A stretch of DNA of 64,000 nucleotides from Nepenthes gracilis (lineage: Eukaryota; Streptophyta; Magnoliopsida; Caryophyllales; Nepenthaceae): positions 4,376,627 through 4,440,626 of the forward strand of contig BSYO01000035.1 of assembly GCA_033239525.1 (NCBI GenBank), read 5' to 3'. A program made the translations under genes and the position numbers. The notes beneath the pieces were generated by a model. The model searched no databases, was not told where the DNA came from, and was given only the letters and a program-made list of their open reading frames with translations. Shown here piece after piece: positions 47,780-59,398 of the stretch. Positions within the stretch are counted from its first letter, which is position 1. Each line of letters starts with the position of its first letter.

Positions 47780-50290
47780 AAGGTAAACAATGCTTTTAAT
47801 CCGTGTTGGAACCATTGATCCTTTCGAGCACATAGCCCATAAGAATCAACAAGGACTTTACCGTGGACAATCAATGCAAGGCAATTGTGGAGCATAATGC
47901 TAAGAACATCGAGGGTCAAAAATAAAATATTTAATAACCCCACCAAAAGATTGGAGGAAAAGAAAAAATGGGGACTAATATGGGTCCCCAAGGATCGAAA
48001 AATAGTAAAAGTCTGAGTTTAAAGAAGAGGAGTGCTCGACCATAAATGACTTATAACCATGAATATCTTGATACAAATTTAGGATGAAAAGTTTTTTAAA
48101 TGGATCAGGTATTAAAGATTTTTCAATATCTCTAAAGTCAAAATATTTCATTATCACATTTGATATAATATAGAAATGATTTACATTGTAGATGGAAATT
48201 GAAAAGTTAATCCAAAAAAGACATCTCAATCGATTTCTGTAAAGATTCGGTCAAACTTTCGGAGGAGTTTCTAGTATCGGTGTCCCATAACAAACCCGGG
48301 GTCAAGTGGTAAGCTGGCATTGTAATTGGATGATTTCTACGCGAAGTACCTGCTCAATGGTACGTTCAAAGAATTCAGAATGAAGTGTAAAAAAAAGGAT
48401 AGATAATAATAATGATGTTATTAGTTTTACTGATGAAAATTTGACTCATGTAATATTCCATGCCTACGATCCCTTGGTTAAAATTACGCGAATTTGCCCT
48501 CGAGAAAAATATACCCAATTGAAATGAGATTTATTGATAATGAAAGTTTAAGAAAATTTACTTTTAAACTTGGAGTAAAGATATTTTTAAATTAGGATTA
48601 AATATGATAAAAATGCAAAATGACCCAGAAATTGTAAAAACGGATTGCATGCATAAGAATCTCACTTATTAACAAAGGGGTGATCCAAGGCCTAGAATCA
48701 CTATGGTATATATTCGAGGATAATGGGGTCAAGATACTTTCTTTCTTGGTTGTGGATCTTCCAGAGAATTTATTATCATCATATGACATTTCACAAAATA
48801 GCATTCAAAGCCATGATTTCTATTCCACAAATAATCGAGAAATTTTTGACCGAATTTGGCATCGAAAAGGTCTTAGGCGATCAAATGATCGTACAAACTT
48901 GTTACTTGTCCCAAGTCACTCAAACGCAAACAAGTCAACCGATCCTGGACCATGATTTTTGTGACGAAATCACGTTATTACTAGCCCAGTCCGGAGAATC
49001 AACAGATCAAATTCTACTAAATTCCAATAATCCTAAAAAGTACATTCGGATAATAGGGTTCGAGGATGTAGACTTTAAAATCTTGGGGGCTCCTCGGTGG
49101 ACAAACTTTCATTTTCTTAGACAAAATTATGAAATCTTTATTTGGACACCTAGTGACATTCAAATAGAAATCGAGTCCCTAATAATGAGTCGAATCTTTT
49201 GGACCTAAATTTCGAATAAATAATTTACTTCAAGAACGAAAAAACGAAAGAATTACTACATCAACAAAGAATTGATTGTCATTACAACAAAAAGGTAAAG
49301 ACATGCTAATATGAGAGATTCATCCGCAAAAAGTTGAGCAAAAATGTCGATTGGAAAAAACTTTTATCAAATGGGTGATCATGGTGAAGAAAAAGAATGA
49401 AAAATGGAGAACGTTAGTAGATTTAACATAGAATACTTGTCAATTAAAAAGTACTTCCAATAATTAAATGTACTTCCAAGTAAGATTTGTATTATATGGA
49501 GTGATTTGCTAATGTAAACTTTATTAATAACATTTTAGTTTCTTTTATTTGCGTTTGTGTTTGCTTTTTTTTTTTATTATAGATGTATAATCTAGGTTAC
49601 CCTTAACAAGTGAAAAAATCAAGGACCATGAGTCCGTAAAACTCAAAGATGAGGAGCATAGGCTTTAATACTTGGTCATGTAAACGACATCAAATTATAA
49701 AGTTATACCCTTGGGGGATTTAGAAACTATGTAAAGACCTTAAGGTAGCATTATTAAATCAATAAAATTTTGAAAAAAAAATCAAAGGCATGGATCATAA
49801 TAAATTAATTTAAGTGATTTGGATGATATATAAAATATCCAAAAAAAAAAGGACACAATTTAGATAAAACTTATTCCAACTAAATGCATTATATAAATAA
49901 CCTCGAAAAATTTTTTAGAATTCGCTCGAAGTTTTGTTCCCAAAATAGAAGTCATCCCTAAAAGATTAAGGTTATTTTGGATAACATTGACATTCTCCTC
50001 GGATGGTAAAAGAAGTATTAGGAGCCAACATTTGAAAGATTGGTTGATACCTTCCTAATTGCGCTCTAACATCTTTGTAACATCCCTAAATCAAACGAAA
50101 ACTACTTTTAATCTTGGAGTCTTCAAAGTAACTTCTTGCCTAAATCAACCAAATCACGTTCAAAAAAGATACACCTCAAAGTAATGAAGCTTCTCTTTCT
50201 CCACAAAGGTGAGCAAATCTTTCAATGAACTACAAAAAACAAAACTATTTATTAGAATTCAAAGAATATGAAAGTTTTAAAGAGGAAGAT
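47780..50290 (+). repeat. Shrunken tandem copy of the RNase H-integrase-3' block
   Basis: Collinear with 50720-53450. Anchors are GGTCAAAAATAAAATATTTA (47916, 50825), TGTCCCATAACAA (48279, 51188), GGGGCTCCTCGGTGGACAAA (49085, 51966), TAATCTAGGTTACCCTTAA (49588, 52582) and GGTTGATACCTTCCTAAT (50042, 53148). The offset grows from about 2.9 to 3.1 kb because this copy lacks many short segments. ORFs at 48680-49208 lie in it, and their translations are fragments of degraded integrase in shifting frames. Confidence 0.8.
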
Positions 50291-50299
50291 TTGAAACTA

Positions 50300-51190
50300 C
50301 TAACTTCTTCACAATAAGGCGAGGAATTATACTTATATCCGGCCGTATCCAAAACTATCTTAAGTTCGATCCTAATTCAAGAAATACTTGATGGACAACA
50401 ACCTGTATATTACGTTAGCAAAATCTTAACTGACACAGAAATGCGTTATACTTGTGCCAAGAAAATAGCTTTAGCACTCGTATATTCCGCCCGAAAACTT
50501 CGGCCATATTTTAAGGCTCACAAAATTATTATCCTGACAGATTAACCACTAAAAAGAATTCTACAAAAGCCAGATGTCTTAGGATGATTGGTCAAGTGGG
50601 CAATTGCGTGGGAAAAATTTGACTTAGAATTTCGACCGAGGCTGTCCTTGAAAGGTCAGATTCTTGCGGATTTTATTATTGAAATGATGACTCCAATTCT
50701 GGAAACCCTTGATCCTATTGGGACCGATAGCCCCCAAGGTACTCCAACAAAGACTTTACATGTGGACAACTCTTCAATGCAAGTTGGTTGTGGAGCAGAA
50801 GTAATGCTAAGAACACCCGATGGGTCAAAAATAAAATATTTAATGACCCTCTGATTTCCAATGATGAATAATATAGCCAAGTATGAGGCACTACTTGTTG
50901 GCTTAAAGTTAGCCAAAGAGTGCTCGACCATAAATCTTATAGTATACAATGACTCGAAACTAGTTATTAATCAGGTCCGAGGAAATTTTGATATGATCAA
51001 TCCACTATTTTTGCAACATCTCTCCAAAGTCTAAAATTTAATTTTCACATTTGATAATATAGAAATGATTCACATTCCAATAAAAGAAAATGACAAAGCA
51101 AATAGAATAATAAGAAATGTTGCCACTGAAGACCCAGAGCAGTACGCACGAGAATTGCGTGAAATCCTTAAAGTTCCTAGTCTCAGTGTC
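50300..51190 (+). pseudogene. Gypsy RT/RNase H junction and RNase H, degraded
   Basis: Reads VYYVSKILTDTEMRYTCAKK, IALALVYSARKLRPYFKAHK and IIILTD (50400-50545), the conserved RT-RNase H linker of Ty3/gypsy. It continues VKWAIAWEKFDLEFRPRLSL and LADFIIEM (50590-50690). Then the plant-type RNase H begins LHVDNSSM (about 50756), followed by NNIAKYEALLVGLKLAKE (about 50864) and YNDSKLVINQV (about 50945). RNase H degrades the RNA strand during cDNA synthesis. Several stops make it non-functional. Confidence 0.8.
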
Positions 51191-51289
51191 CCATAACAAG
51201 AAGTCATGTCAATAACTACTACTGATAACTAGATGACTCTCTATATGAAGTACTTGTCCAATGGTACATTACCAAGAATTCAAATGAAG

Positions 51290-52440
51290 TCAAGCGTCTG
51301 AGAAAAATAGTTGGATGGTATACCATTATGGAGGAAAAGTTGTACCGACGAGGGTACTCAATTCCATACCTACGGTGTCTTATACTAGAACGGACCGAAT
51401 ATGCCCTAGGGAAAATATACCTAAGTATCTGTGGATCCTACATTGGTTGGAAAAACCTTACTTTTAAACTTATCAAGTAAGGATATTATTGGCTTACTAT
51501 GAAATATGATGCAATGGATTTCGTCTGAAATTATAAAAACTGCCAGATGCATAAGAATCTCACTTATTAACAACACACAGAACTCTAAGCTCTAGAATCA
51601 TTGTGGCCTTTCGCATAATGAGGGGTTGATATTCTCAAACCGCTTCCAGTGGATCAGGGTAGAGAATTTATTATCATCAAAATTGACTATTTAACAAAAT
51701 AAGTCGAAGCCATCCCACTCACCAAAATAATCAAGCAAAATGTAACCGAATTTATCTGACAGAACATTATTTATAGATTTGGTATATCCAAAATTATTGT
51801 GACTGATAATGAAATCCAATTAACTAAAAAATGTTTCATGAAGTACTGTGCCAATTTGAAGATAAAGTTAGTTACACTTCCATCGCTTATTCGTGATACA
51901 ACAAACAAGTAGAAGTTACGAATAGTATAATATTGCACGGTCTGAGGATGAGACTTTAAAATGCTGGGGGCTCCTCGGTGGACAAACTTTCATCCGTCCT
52001 TTGGTCATATGGAACGACACCCAGAGAATGAACCCATGAAACTTCTTTCAATTTATACTATGGGACCGAGGCCGTTATTTAAATAGAAATCGGGTCCCTA
52101 GTCTTTGAGTCGAATCTTTTGATTCACATCACAATTCACAAAGACTTCGAATAAATCTTGAGCTACTTCAAGAAGTCGTGGACCAGGCACGGTTGTGGAT
52201 GACGATATATCAACAAAGAATTGTTAGATATTACAACAAAAAGGTGAAGGCATGCTAGTTTGATATGAGAGATCTAATCTTACGAAGCATTGAAGTCATG
52301 AGCAAAAATGCCGATTGGAAAAAACTTTCACCTAATTGGGAAGGATTATTTTTAGTCACAGCCATTCTTAAGAATGGGACGTACATGTTATGAACCCAGA
52401 ATGGCAGATTTGTACCTCGGACATAGAATACTTTTCACCT
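51290..52440 (+). pseudogene. Gypsy integrase, degraded
   Basis: Recognisable pieces in order are KLYRRGYSIPYLRCL (about 51345), then GVDILKPLPVDQGREFIIIK (about 51625) and VEAIPLTKI (about 51704). These are followed by FGISKIIVTDN (about 51778), the acidic catalytic-core region. A C-terminal part runs to about 52430. The core is broken by stops and frameshifts, and the second half has lost the glutamate region. Confidence 0.75.
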
Positions 52441-53159
52441 TAAAAAGTACTTTCAATAATTAAATGTACTGCCAAGTAAGATTTGCATCATATGAAGTGC
52501 TTGTACTAATGTAAAGTTTATTAATAACATTTTAGTTTCTTTTATTTGCATTTGTGTTTGCTTTTCCTCCATTACATTGCATAATCTAGGTTACCCTTAA
52601 GTCAAGTGAAATTCATTCATTTGTATCAAGGACCATGCTTATCGGTCCAGAAAACTCAATTACGCAACTGAGCGACTCAAACGAAGTCATTATTTAATAC
52701 TTAATCATGTAACCAAGCAACTCAAATGAGGTTGATGACCAAAAACTTGGGGGGCTTCCTTTAGAAACATGTATGTAAAGATCTTCAAGGTAGCATTATT
52801 AGCCGAACATGATTTTGAAAAAACTTAAATTAAAGGCATGGATCATAAGAAATAATTAATTTAAGTAACTGTTTGAGTCAGATATATAAAATATCCAACC
52901 AGAAAAAAAGGGAGAGGGTCAAATTTTAGAAATACATTTCATTGATTGGAAAATGATTATATAAATACAAGTCCAACTAATTATAAAGAAGAATGACGCT
53001 CAGAAGTTTCTAGCACAGGTTCCCAAAAATCCACATCATCCCTAGGAAGGTACAACACCTCATAATTATAGCTAACATTGACATTCTTCGGATGAAAAGA
53101 GAAAACAGAAATATTAGGAACCAACATTTGAACAATGTGTTTGCATTGGTTGATACCTT

Positions 53160-55285
53160 CCTAATAGGTGCGCTCTAACATCTTTGTAACATCCTCAGGA
53201 CGAATTGAAGAACGAAACTCACTTTTAATCTTGGAGTACTTCTCTCTGAGGAGGGCATGTCTCTGCTTCATATCAACAAAATCACGTTCAAATTCAAAGA
53301 TACACCTCTTAGCAATTAGAAGCTTCTCTTTCTCCACGTACTTGTGAGCAAATCCCTTGGCAGCACTAGCAAAACAATTGATCATTTATTAGAACTGCAA
53401 AGAAAATAATGTTAGTTAACAAATATAAAGAGGAAGATTTGAAAGTTCAAGAAGGTTTTAGACAGTTATCTCAGAGACAGAAATCTTTCCATGAGTTACA
53501 TTGTCCGTATGAGTCTTCGGAACAATTTGGGCCTCGGCTCTTGGAGACCCTGAGCCAACCACTTCTATCTCTTCCTCAATTTCCTCGGGCACAACGTCCA
53601 CCTCTACCTCCTCGACCTCGCCCATGAGTGGAATGTCCCCCTCCACGATTCGACTCTCGGTTTCAATCTCTATATGGACCTCGAGCTCTAGGGGCTCGGG
53701 AGAATATTCCTTTGTAGTATTAGCCTGAAATTTCATAGTGACTACTTCAGCCATTTTGGTCACTAGTAACTCAAGTAATGGTGTTTCCATAGCCTCACCA
53801 GAATGAATCTCACTCGTCCAATAAGTTTCCTCAACAAAAGTGGCCGCAATGTAAGACAGGTACTACTCGGGTAGCGGTTGCAAAACGGTCGGGACCCCAT
53901 ATGAAGCTAGAAGTGGGGCTGAAATTTAAACAACCTTGGTCACTTCCTCAGTAATAAACTCAAAATGCTCACTTTCTTTGGTAGGCCCGACGCCCTCAGG
54001 AATTTGGGCGGAGGAAGATGCAAACGTTTGGTCAAATGTGACTGACGGTTGCTTCCTATTTATTATTTCATCAATGGTGGCCTCATCCTTAGAATTGGAT
54101 CCAATTGAAGCCTGATTATTACCGGGCACAATGGCCAACGGCTCTTTTATCTGAATGCCCTTTGGGGCTTTTTTATACTCCGGCTTTTTGAATTTGTCCT
54201 TGGGCTTTTTACCGGAGGACTCTATTATTTTGAGCTCTTTCATTTTTCTCTTATGCATTTTCCTAAGAAGAGTCTTTGCCTCATGAACATCAAACTCTTC
54301 AACCACAAGCTCCTACTTGGCTTATGCAAGTGACTCGAGAAAAGTCAGCGGTTCTTTTTATTTTCATTAAAAGTGTTGGCCTTTTCATGAATTAAGCCTG
54401 TAAGCTTTTGGGCAGCGGTTTTCTCGTGGTCATAAAAATCAGTTTGCATAATAACAATGATCCGACCCCACTTTGTATGAAACTCACACGGGAATGAAAC
54501 GCTAAATAAAAAATCGGTCCTTCCACCTTTTTGTGGAGTCTGGATTTCCTCTACTTAAATCGTATTCGAGTCAGGGAGATATGGTAATCTAGTGTAACCC
54601 GTGCATAAAACGAAACATAACTTTCACGATTGTGACATTAAAAACCACACCGTAAATCCAAGTAAAAAAACATAAAAAAATCAAATGCCTCACGCCATTT
54701 GGTTAAAGTCTGGTCATCGGTACATGGAGCTCCACCATTATTTTGTAGAACTCGGAGCCAGTGGAAACCGGAGACCACCTTTGAGATAAGTCTTGTATAC
54801 GGTGATGTATCCTGGTGGAGGAGAAGAAGCTTGCCCATTCACTCTAGGCAAAAGATATAGCAAAGAATTCGGAATCTTGTACCGAGCTCAAAAATATTTG
54901 ACATCTTCGGAGGTTAGAATTGATTGGATATCTTCAACTCCTTGTGTCATGGAAAGTTTTCAAACAAGAAAAGGTAAGAAAATTTCTAAGTGAGAAAACT
55001 GGTGCAATGGATGCAAAGTGTTCCTTAGACCTTCGAAAGCCAATTTATAGGCATAGCAAAGAGTTTCAAATGACATCGTTTAGATTCAAATTGCATAAGA
55101 CACGTTTCATCATGGCACTGATACTTGTTGGCCGCTTATTTGCTCTGTCAAAGATCAAATCATCTAATGTCAATAATGATGGCTTGCGGCGTTTCAATGA
55201 GTCATTCAGTACCCAAAGCAATGTGCATTTAATATAACAATTGATGGCAGGAATACGGACCGTTGGGCTAATTACTCTCATTCAA
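53160..55285 (-). pseudogene. Antisense ORF of the gypsy element (Transposase_28-like, acidic and coiled-coil tail)
   Basis: On the strand opposite to gag-pol, between integrase and the 3' LTR, minus-strand reading from about 55281 down gives broken pieces. These include KRWKDRFFI near 54515, the aromatic core of the gypsy-associated Transposase_28 family. They continue into longer open stretches: 54306-53926 (Lys-rich, MHKRKMKELKIIESSGKKPK), 53790-53458 (strongly acidic, EEVEVDVVPEEIEEEIEVV) and 53385-53161 (coiled-coil-like, ERDFVDMKQRHALLREKY). I infer one former protein with an N-terminal domain and charged, coiled C-terminus, like the relic at 1-1720. Role unknown; the additional antisense ORF of Tat-lineage elements is the closest parallel. 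Confidence 0.6.
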
Positions 55286-55425
55286 TAGAACACTTCGGAC
55301 TCAAGAATTTTTATTCGAGGAGAAATCGGAGCTCGCTAGATAATACTTTGGACTTGGACAAAAAGAAGCTTTCGAACTCTATAATAGAAAGTTGAATTTC
55401 AGGCCTCCTGGCATATAGGGGCTAG

Positions 55426-56024
55426 TGATAGGTATCATAACCGACGGTCCAAATAAGAAAGCCCAATGTGGCTTCAAACCGAAAGACTTGGTTCAACGTC
55501 CCACAGCATCAGCACGGCTCATGTTGACAAATGCGATCGAGATCAGTTTAACGGCCTAAGGCGGTTACCTAGTTAACGATATCGGACGTTAATTGCAACC
55601 GTTGTCGTGATAAAGATAACGGTTAACTGCTCGTTAGTTTTCCTAACGATTAACCGCCGCCCACCGTCTATAAATATCGATCCTCTCCATTCGGAAGGGA
55701 TAACTTGATTGAACTTAAGTTCTTTTAGACTAAAAATACTTAAAGACGCCATGAACGCATTCTCTTTCTCTAAAACAAAAATGCCATTTAAAGAGTGCAG
55801 CTCCTCGAACTTTTTATACTTTTTTACATCCTCTCTCTTCTTTAATATTTAAGAAAAGTATTGACTTGAGCGTCGAAAAATATATCGGAGAGTAAGTCTC
55901 ATCAATCATCTAATTGTTATTTATGATTGCACAGAATTTGATTAAATGCTTATGGAGATCGAAGATTTTAGACACCTAATGGATAAATTTCTTTACCCGC
56001 ACAATAATAAAATCCTCGGATACA
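55426..56024 (+). mobile_element. 3' LTR of plus-strand Ty3/gypsy element
   Basis: 599 bp, opening TGATAGGTATCAT and ending TCGGATACA. It is collinear with 46155-46753, with the TATA-like box TCTATAAATATCG near 55668. A purine-rich ATAGGGGCTAG precedes it. Confidence 0.9.
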
Positions 56025-56057
56025 ATAATAATAATAATAATAATTATTATTATTATT
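56025..56057. repeat. (ATA)n/(ATT)n microsatellite at the right gypsy border
   Basis: ATA repeats switch to ATT repeats directly after the LTR. A similar AAT-to-ATT tract lies directly left of the 5' LTR (about 46125-46152). Confidence 0.85.
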
Positions 56058-56446
56058 TTTTTGAATCAAAATAAAATACGGGTATTATTATTGAGAATTT
56101 AATACATATGATCAAATAATAATTAGGCCAACCCTTTTTTTTTTCATTGGAGAGAATGTTAGTGAATTTAATACAATATAAAATTTTCTTTGCATTTCCT
56201 AATGCCCAAAAAAGAATTTAATTTGAATATCAATTGATTCATTATAAAAGGATCTTAAAATAGATTTATTTTCGGTTTGATTAAATTTTCAAAATATTAT
56301 TATAACAGTTGGCTATTTGTTATTGAGTTGTTATTATTATTATTATTATATTAATGTTAAGTATTAATATTAAATATGAAAATAGTATTTAACAGAATTA
56401 CTTTTAGCCATTATTAATATTAAATAGCAAATTTTTAACGATAATT
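56058..56446. other. AT-rich stretch, no gene seen
   Basis: Low-complexity A/T sequence with more (ATT)n near 56330-56350, between the gypsy element and the tRNA gene. Confidence 0.45.
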
Positions 56447-56453
56447 AAAAAAA
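56447..56453 (-). terminator. Pol III terminator of tRNA-Cys
   Basis: A run of seven T on the minus strand lies 10 bases beyond the tRNA 3' end. A shorter TTTT directly abuts the end at 56460-56463. Confidence 0.7.
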
Positions 56454-56462
56454 TGGAGGAAA

Positions 56463-56534
56463 AGGGCCCAACCGGGTTCGAACCGGTGACCTCTTGATCT
56501 GCAGTCAAATGCTCTACCACTGAGCTATGGACCC
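56463..56534 (-). tRNA. trnC-GCA: tRNA-Cys (GCA)
   Basis: 72-nt cloverleaf on the minus strand. The acceptor arm GGGTCCA pairs with TGGGCCC (one G-U) and the discriminator is U. The D arm GCTC...GAGC has the AGTGGTA loop. The anticodon stem TTTGA/TCAAG encloses CTGCAGA, with anticodon GCA at 56502-56500. The T arm is ACCGG-TTCGAAC-CCGGT. There is no intron and no encoded CCA, as expected for a nuclear plant tRNA. The internal A and B boxes (TAGCTCAGTGG, GGTTCGAACCC) are intact and T runs follow, so it looks functional. It resembles the standard eukaryotic cytosolic tRNA-Cys; an organellar origin is unlikely given the nuclear-type D loop and terminator. Confidence 0.97.
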
Positions 56535-56539
56535 CTTTT

Positions 56540-58365
56540 GATGCGTTGAGCGTCATCAATATTAATATAAATTAAATAGTCTTGTTGTTTTTCTGGATGC
56601 CTCTTATCGTCATTTCATTGATTTCCACACCCTCTTTCCGTCAGAGAAACGCTCCTTTCGGCTCCATCGTAAATTTTAAAATATTTTTTTTTAGAACAAA
56701 TTAACTTTGATATTTTTAATTTTAAAATCTATTCATCTTCAATATAATATGATAATTAAAATTTGCCCATTGGCTAAAAAAATATATTCAATATTTTTAA
56801 AATATTATTAAAAAAATTATTTAATTAATAAATTGTCATAATTCTGATACGGACAGATTATAATAATAATAATACAAAAATATAAATAATATTTATCCAT
56901 AATTATTTAGAACACATATAACATAAAGCCAAATCACGTATATCATTTCAAAACCAAAAATAGCATAGTATCTATAACTTAACAACGAACATAGGAATCT
57001 GATCGAATTAAATTATGTCTATCCTCTACATAATTTAAGTACACATTTAAATTTAAAATATCTGTAAGAAAAAATATCTTATCAAATATTTAAAATAAAA
57101 TAAAAATAAAATTGTATCATAACATTCATCTGATATAACAATCCGACAAAATAAACTACACAAATTGAATTATAGAATGATTCAATATATAAGTTCTAGA
57201 TATTTTTTAAAATACAAATATAAATAAATAAAAATTCTTGCCAATCATTCTTTCATAGTCTTATAAGTATTCATAGCTCGTTAATCTAAAAGAGTTAAAA
57301 AAATATTATAAATTTTAAATTTAAAACTCAACAAGTATATATATATATATATACACACACACACAAAATGTATAAATATATAAAATAAAACATATAAAAA
57401 ATTTAAAAAAACTATGAAATATATTTAAAATCTGATATATAAATCATGATTTTGCATACAATTTTTTACGCTTATACTAATATCAAATCATATAAACTAT
57501 GTGAAATCATAAGAATTTCAAATGTTATGATGCATTAATAGATTTTAAAAACTTAAATGTTATATCAAAACTTGTAAAACTCAAAAGGTTAAAATAAATT
57601 AAAATTTAAAATATGATGCAAGTTAAATTGAAAAACTAATGATCGGTGAGTCACACACTAACTAATCAAAATTTCAAATTTAAAAACTTGTTACACATAT
57701 TTATGGTAATATTAGGCTGAAATACTAGTTTTTAAGATCAGTAGGTTGATCATCTGTATATTACTCAATATAGATATGATCAAATATTACTTTCTTTTAT
57801 TATCCGTTAATAATAATGCATTCCTCAAATACTTCTTAATATATTAGAATATCTAAATGTATACTATTAATTTATTAATATTATTCTAAAAAATAAATGG
57901 AAGGCTCTATGATAAATACATAAAACTTTTTTACTTTATAAAAAAATTAAAAATATAAAACTTTTTCACAATATATGAAAAGTATGACTCATATTAGATA
58001 ATAAAATAGAGCCCTTACTGAAATGCTTATATAAAATATCAGATATAATGTCAAATATATAATATTTTATAACTTTTCTATACAAATAATTCTATATATG
58101 AATATAATTTCTTAAATATTCACTTATTTTATGAAAAATAAATAAAATCTTAAAATATTTAGTTAATTTAAATAAAATTTTAAAATATTTAATAAATATC
58201 ACAGATATACAATAATGTTTGAAACATTGGTATAAAAGGGTGGCATACATTTACAGTAAAACAAGATTTGAAAACAAAAATGAAAAATTTTACAAATAAA
58301 CCAAATAATTCCCAATGCCAGGTGTTGTATAAATTATCAGTAGGGCTAGTTTAAAATATCATATG
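56540..58365. other. AT-rich intergenic stretch, no gene seen
   Basis: No ORF above chance. It includes a TA/AC dinucleotide tract at about 57339-57366. Confidence 0.45.
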
Positions 58366-58370
58366 AATAG

Positions 58371-59393
58371 TGTTGCGTTCTGGATCCGTGGGGTCCAGTC
58401 GGATCCGTGGTTTCCAGGCAACATAAGTGTTTGAAGTGTTGGGTGCAAGAGGGGGATTAAGATCAGATTTTTACGTGAGAAACCTCCTCGTGAATGGGAA
58501 GGAAAAACCACGAGGTTCAGGGCCTTTAAAAATGCTTCACTATTTGGGTGGAAGTCTTTACAAAATATAAGTGTTAGGATTAATCCCTTTATTGTCTCTT
58601 ATTTTTTATCTTTTTTCTAGGGGATATCGCTCATTGGAAAGCTTTATCACTTTCGTGGAAAGCTTCTTCTCGCTCTCTTTTGTTCCGTTGAGAAGAGAAG
58701 GAATAGGTGGCCGAGAAGTAGTGGGCATTTTTCCTTCCTTTTGGAGCAAGTTTTTGGGGGAGAAGATTCTGTCTCTTAGAAAAGGACTCTACTGGGTATT
58801 TATATGAGAGATCATGCCATTGGGGGGAAGACACGTGGCAGCCATCGGGTAGTTGATTGGCTGTGCAGTGTCCCACTGGTCTCATTTAATGTTGCTGACG
58901 TGGGCGAAATGGCACGCGGCTGGCGCCGCTGGTAGGCCTAAGTGTGTCAGTCATGCGGGGTCTAGGGGTCAGTCTTAATTTGACCAGACGTGCCTTGTTT
59001 AGACGGCGACTGGCAGTGGCTACAGGTTTCCTTGGGAATCGGCGACGTTGCTTGGCTGGCATCCTAGGCCGAGCAGGGCAGTCCTCGGGGGATCCTCTGG
59101 GGAAAAGCCCTGGAGTCTCTTCTTGACTTCTCGAACGGTTTTGAGACTCGGTAGAACTTCTAGGGTTCTCAGTCTTTTCGCTATCCGTGTATTCAGATAT
59201 CGTTGGCGATGTTCTCGAGCTTCCTTACGAGCGGACGGGACCTCTTGGACTTCTACGGTGGTCTTGGTCTTTGGGCCGCCAGCCTCTGCTTTGAGCCTCT
59301 CAGGCTGTCCAGTTTTTTCAGCTCGTGGGAGCCTCCCGTTTGGGCCTTTCTCGTGGGTCGTGCTTTTATGGGCCCTTATATTGTGGCCCAACA
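58371..59393. mobile_element. Solo LTR with AATAG target duplication
   Basis: Starts TGTTGCGTTCTGG and ends GTGGCCCAACA. Exact AATAG copies lie at 58366-58370 and 59394-59398. It is 1023 bp long with no primer site or coding interior, hence a solo LTR. A TTTTACGTGAGAAACC word lies 97 bp from the left end, echoing the solo LTR at 18898. ORFs inside, including the 116- to 124-codon ones at 59020-59398, overlap on both strands and show no protein signature, so I treat them as incidental. Confidence 0.88.
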
Positions 59394-59398
59394 AATAG

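Larger units (their letters stand above)
46754..55425 (+). mobile_element. Interior of plus-strand Ty3/gypsy element with internal duplication
   Basis: Order is primer-site-like TTCACATTGTCTATGG (46754-46769), gag (46814-47760), a shrunken copy of the RNase H-integrase-3' region (about 47780-50290), the reverse transcriptase/RNase H junction (50300-50720), RNase H, integrase and 3' region (50720-53450), an antisense ORF (53160-55250), a purine-rich end (ATAGGGGCTAG) and the 3' LTR. The protease and the reverse transcriptase palm were not found. Every frame has stops. Gypsy identity rests on the RT-RNase H-integrase order and gag type. Confidence 0.85.
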
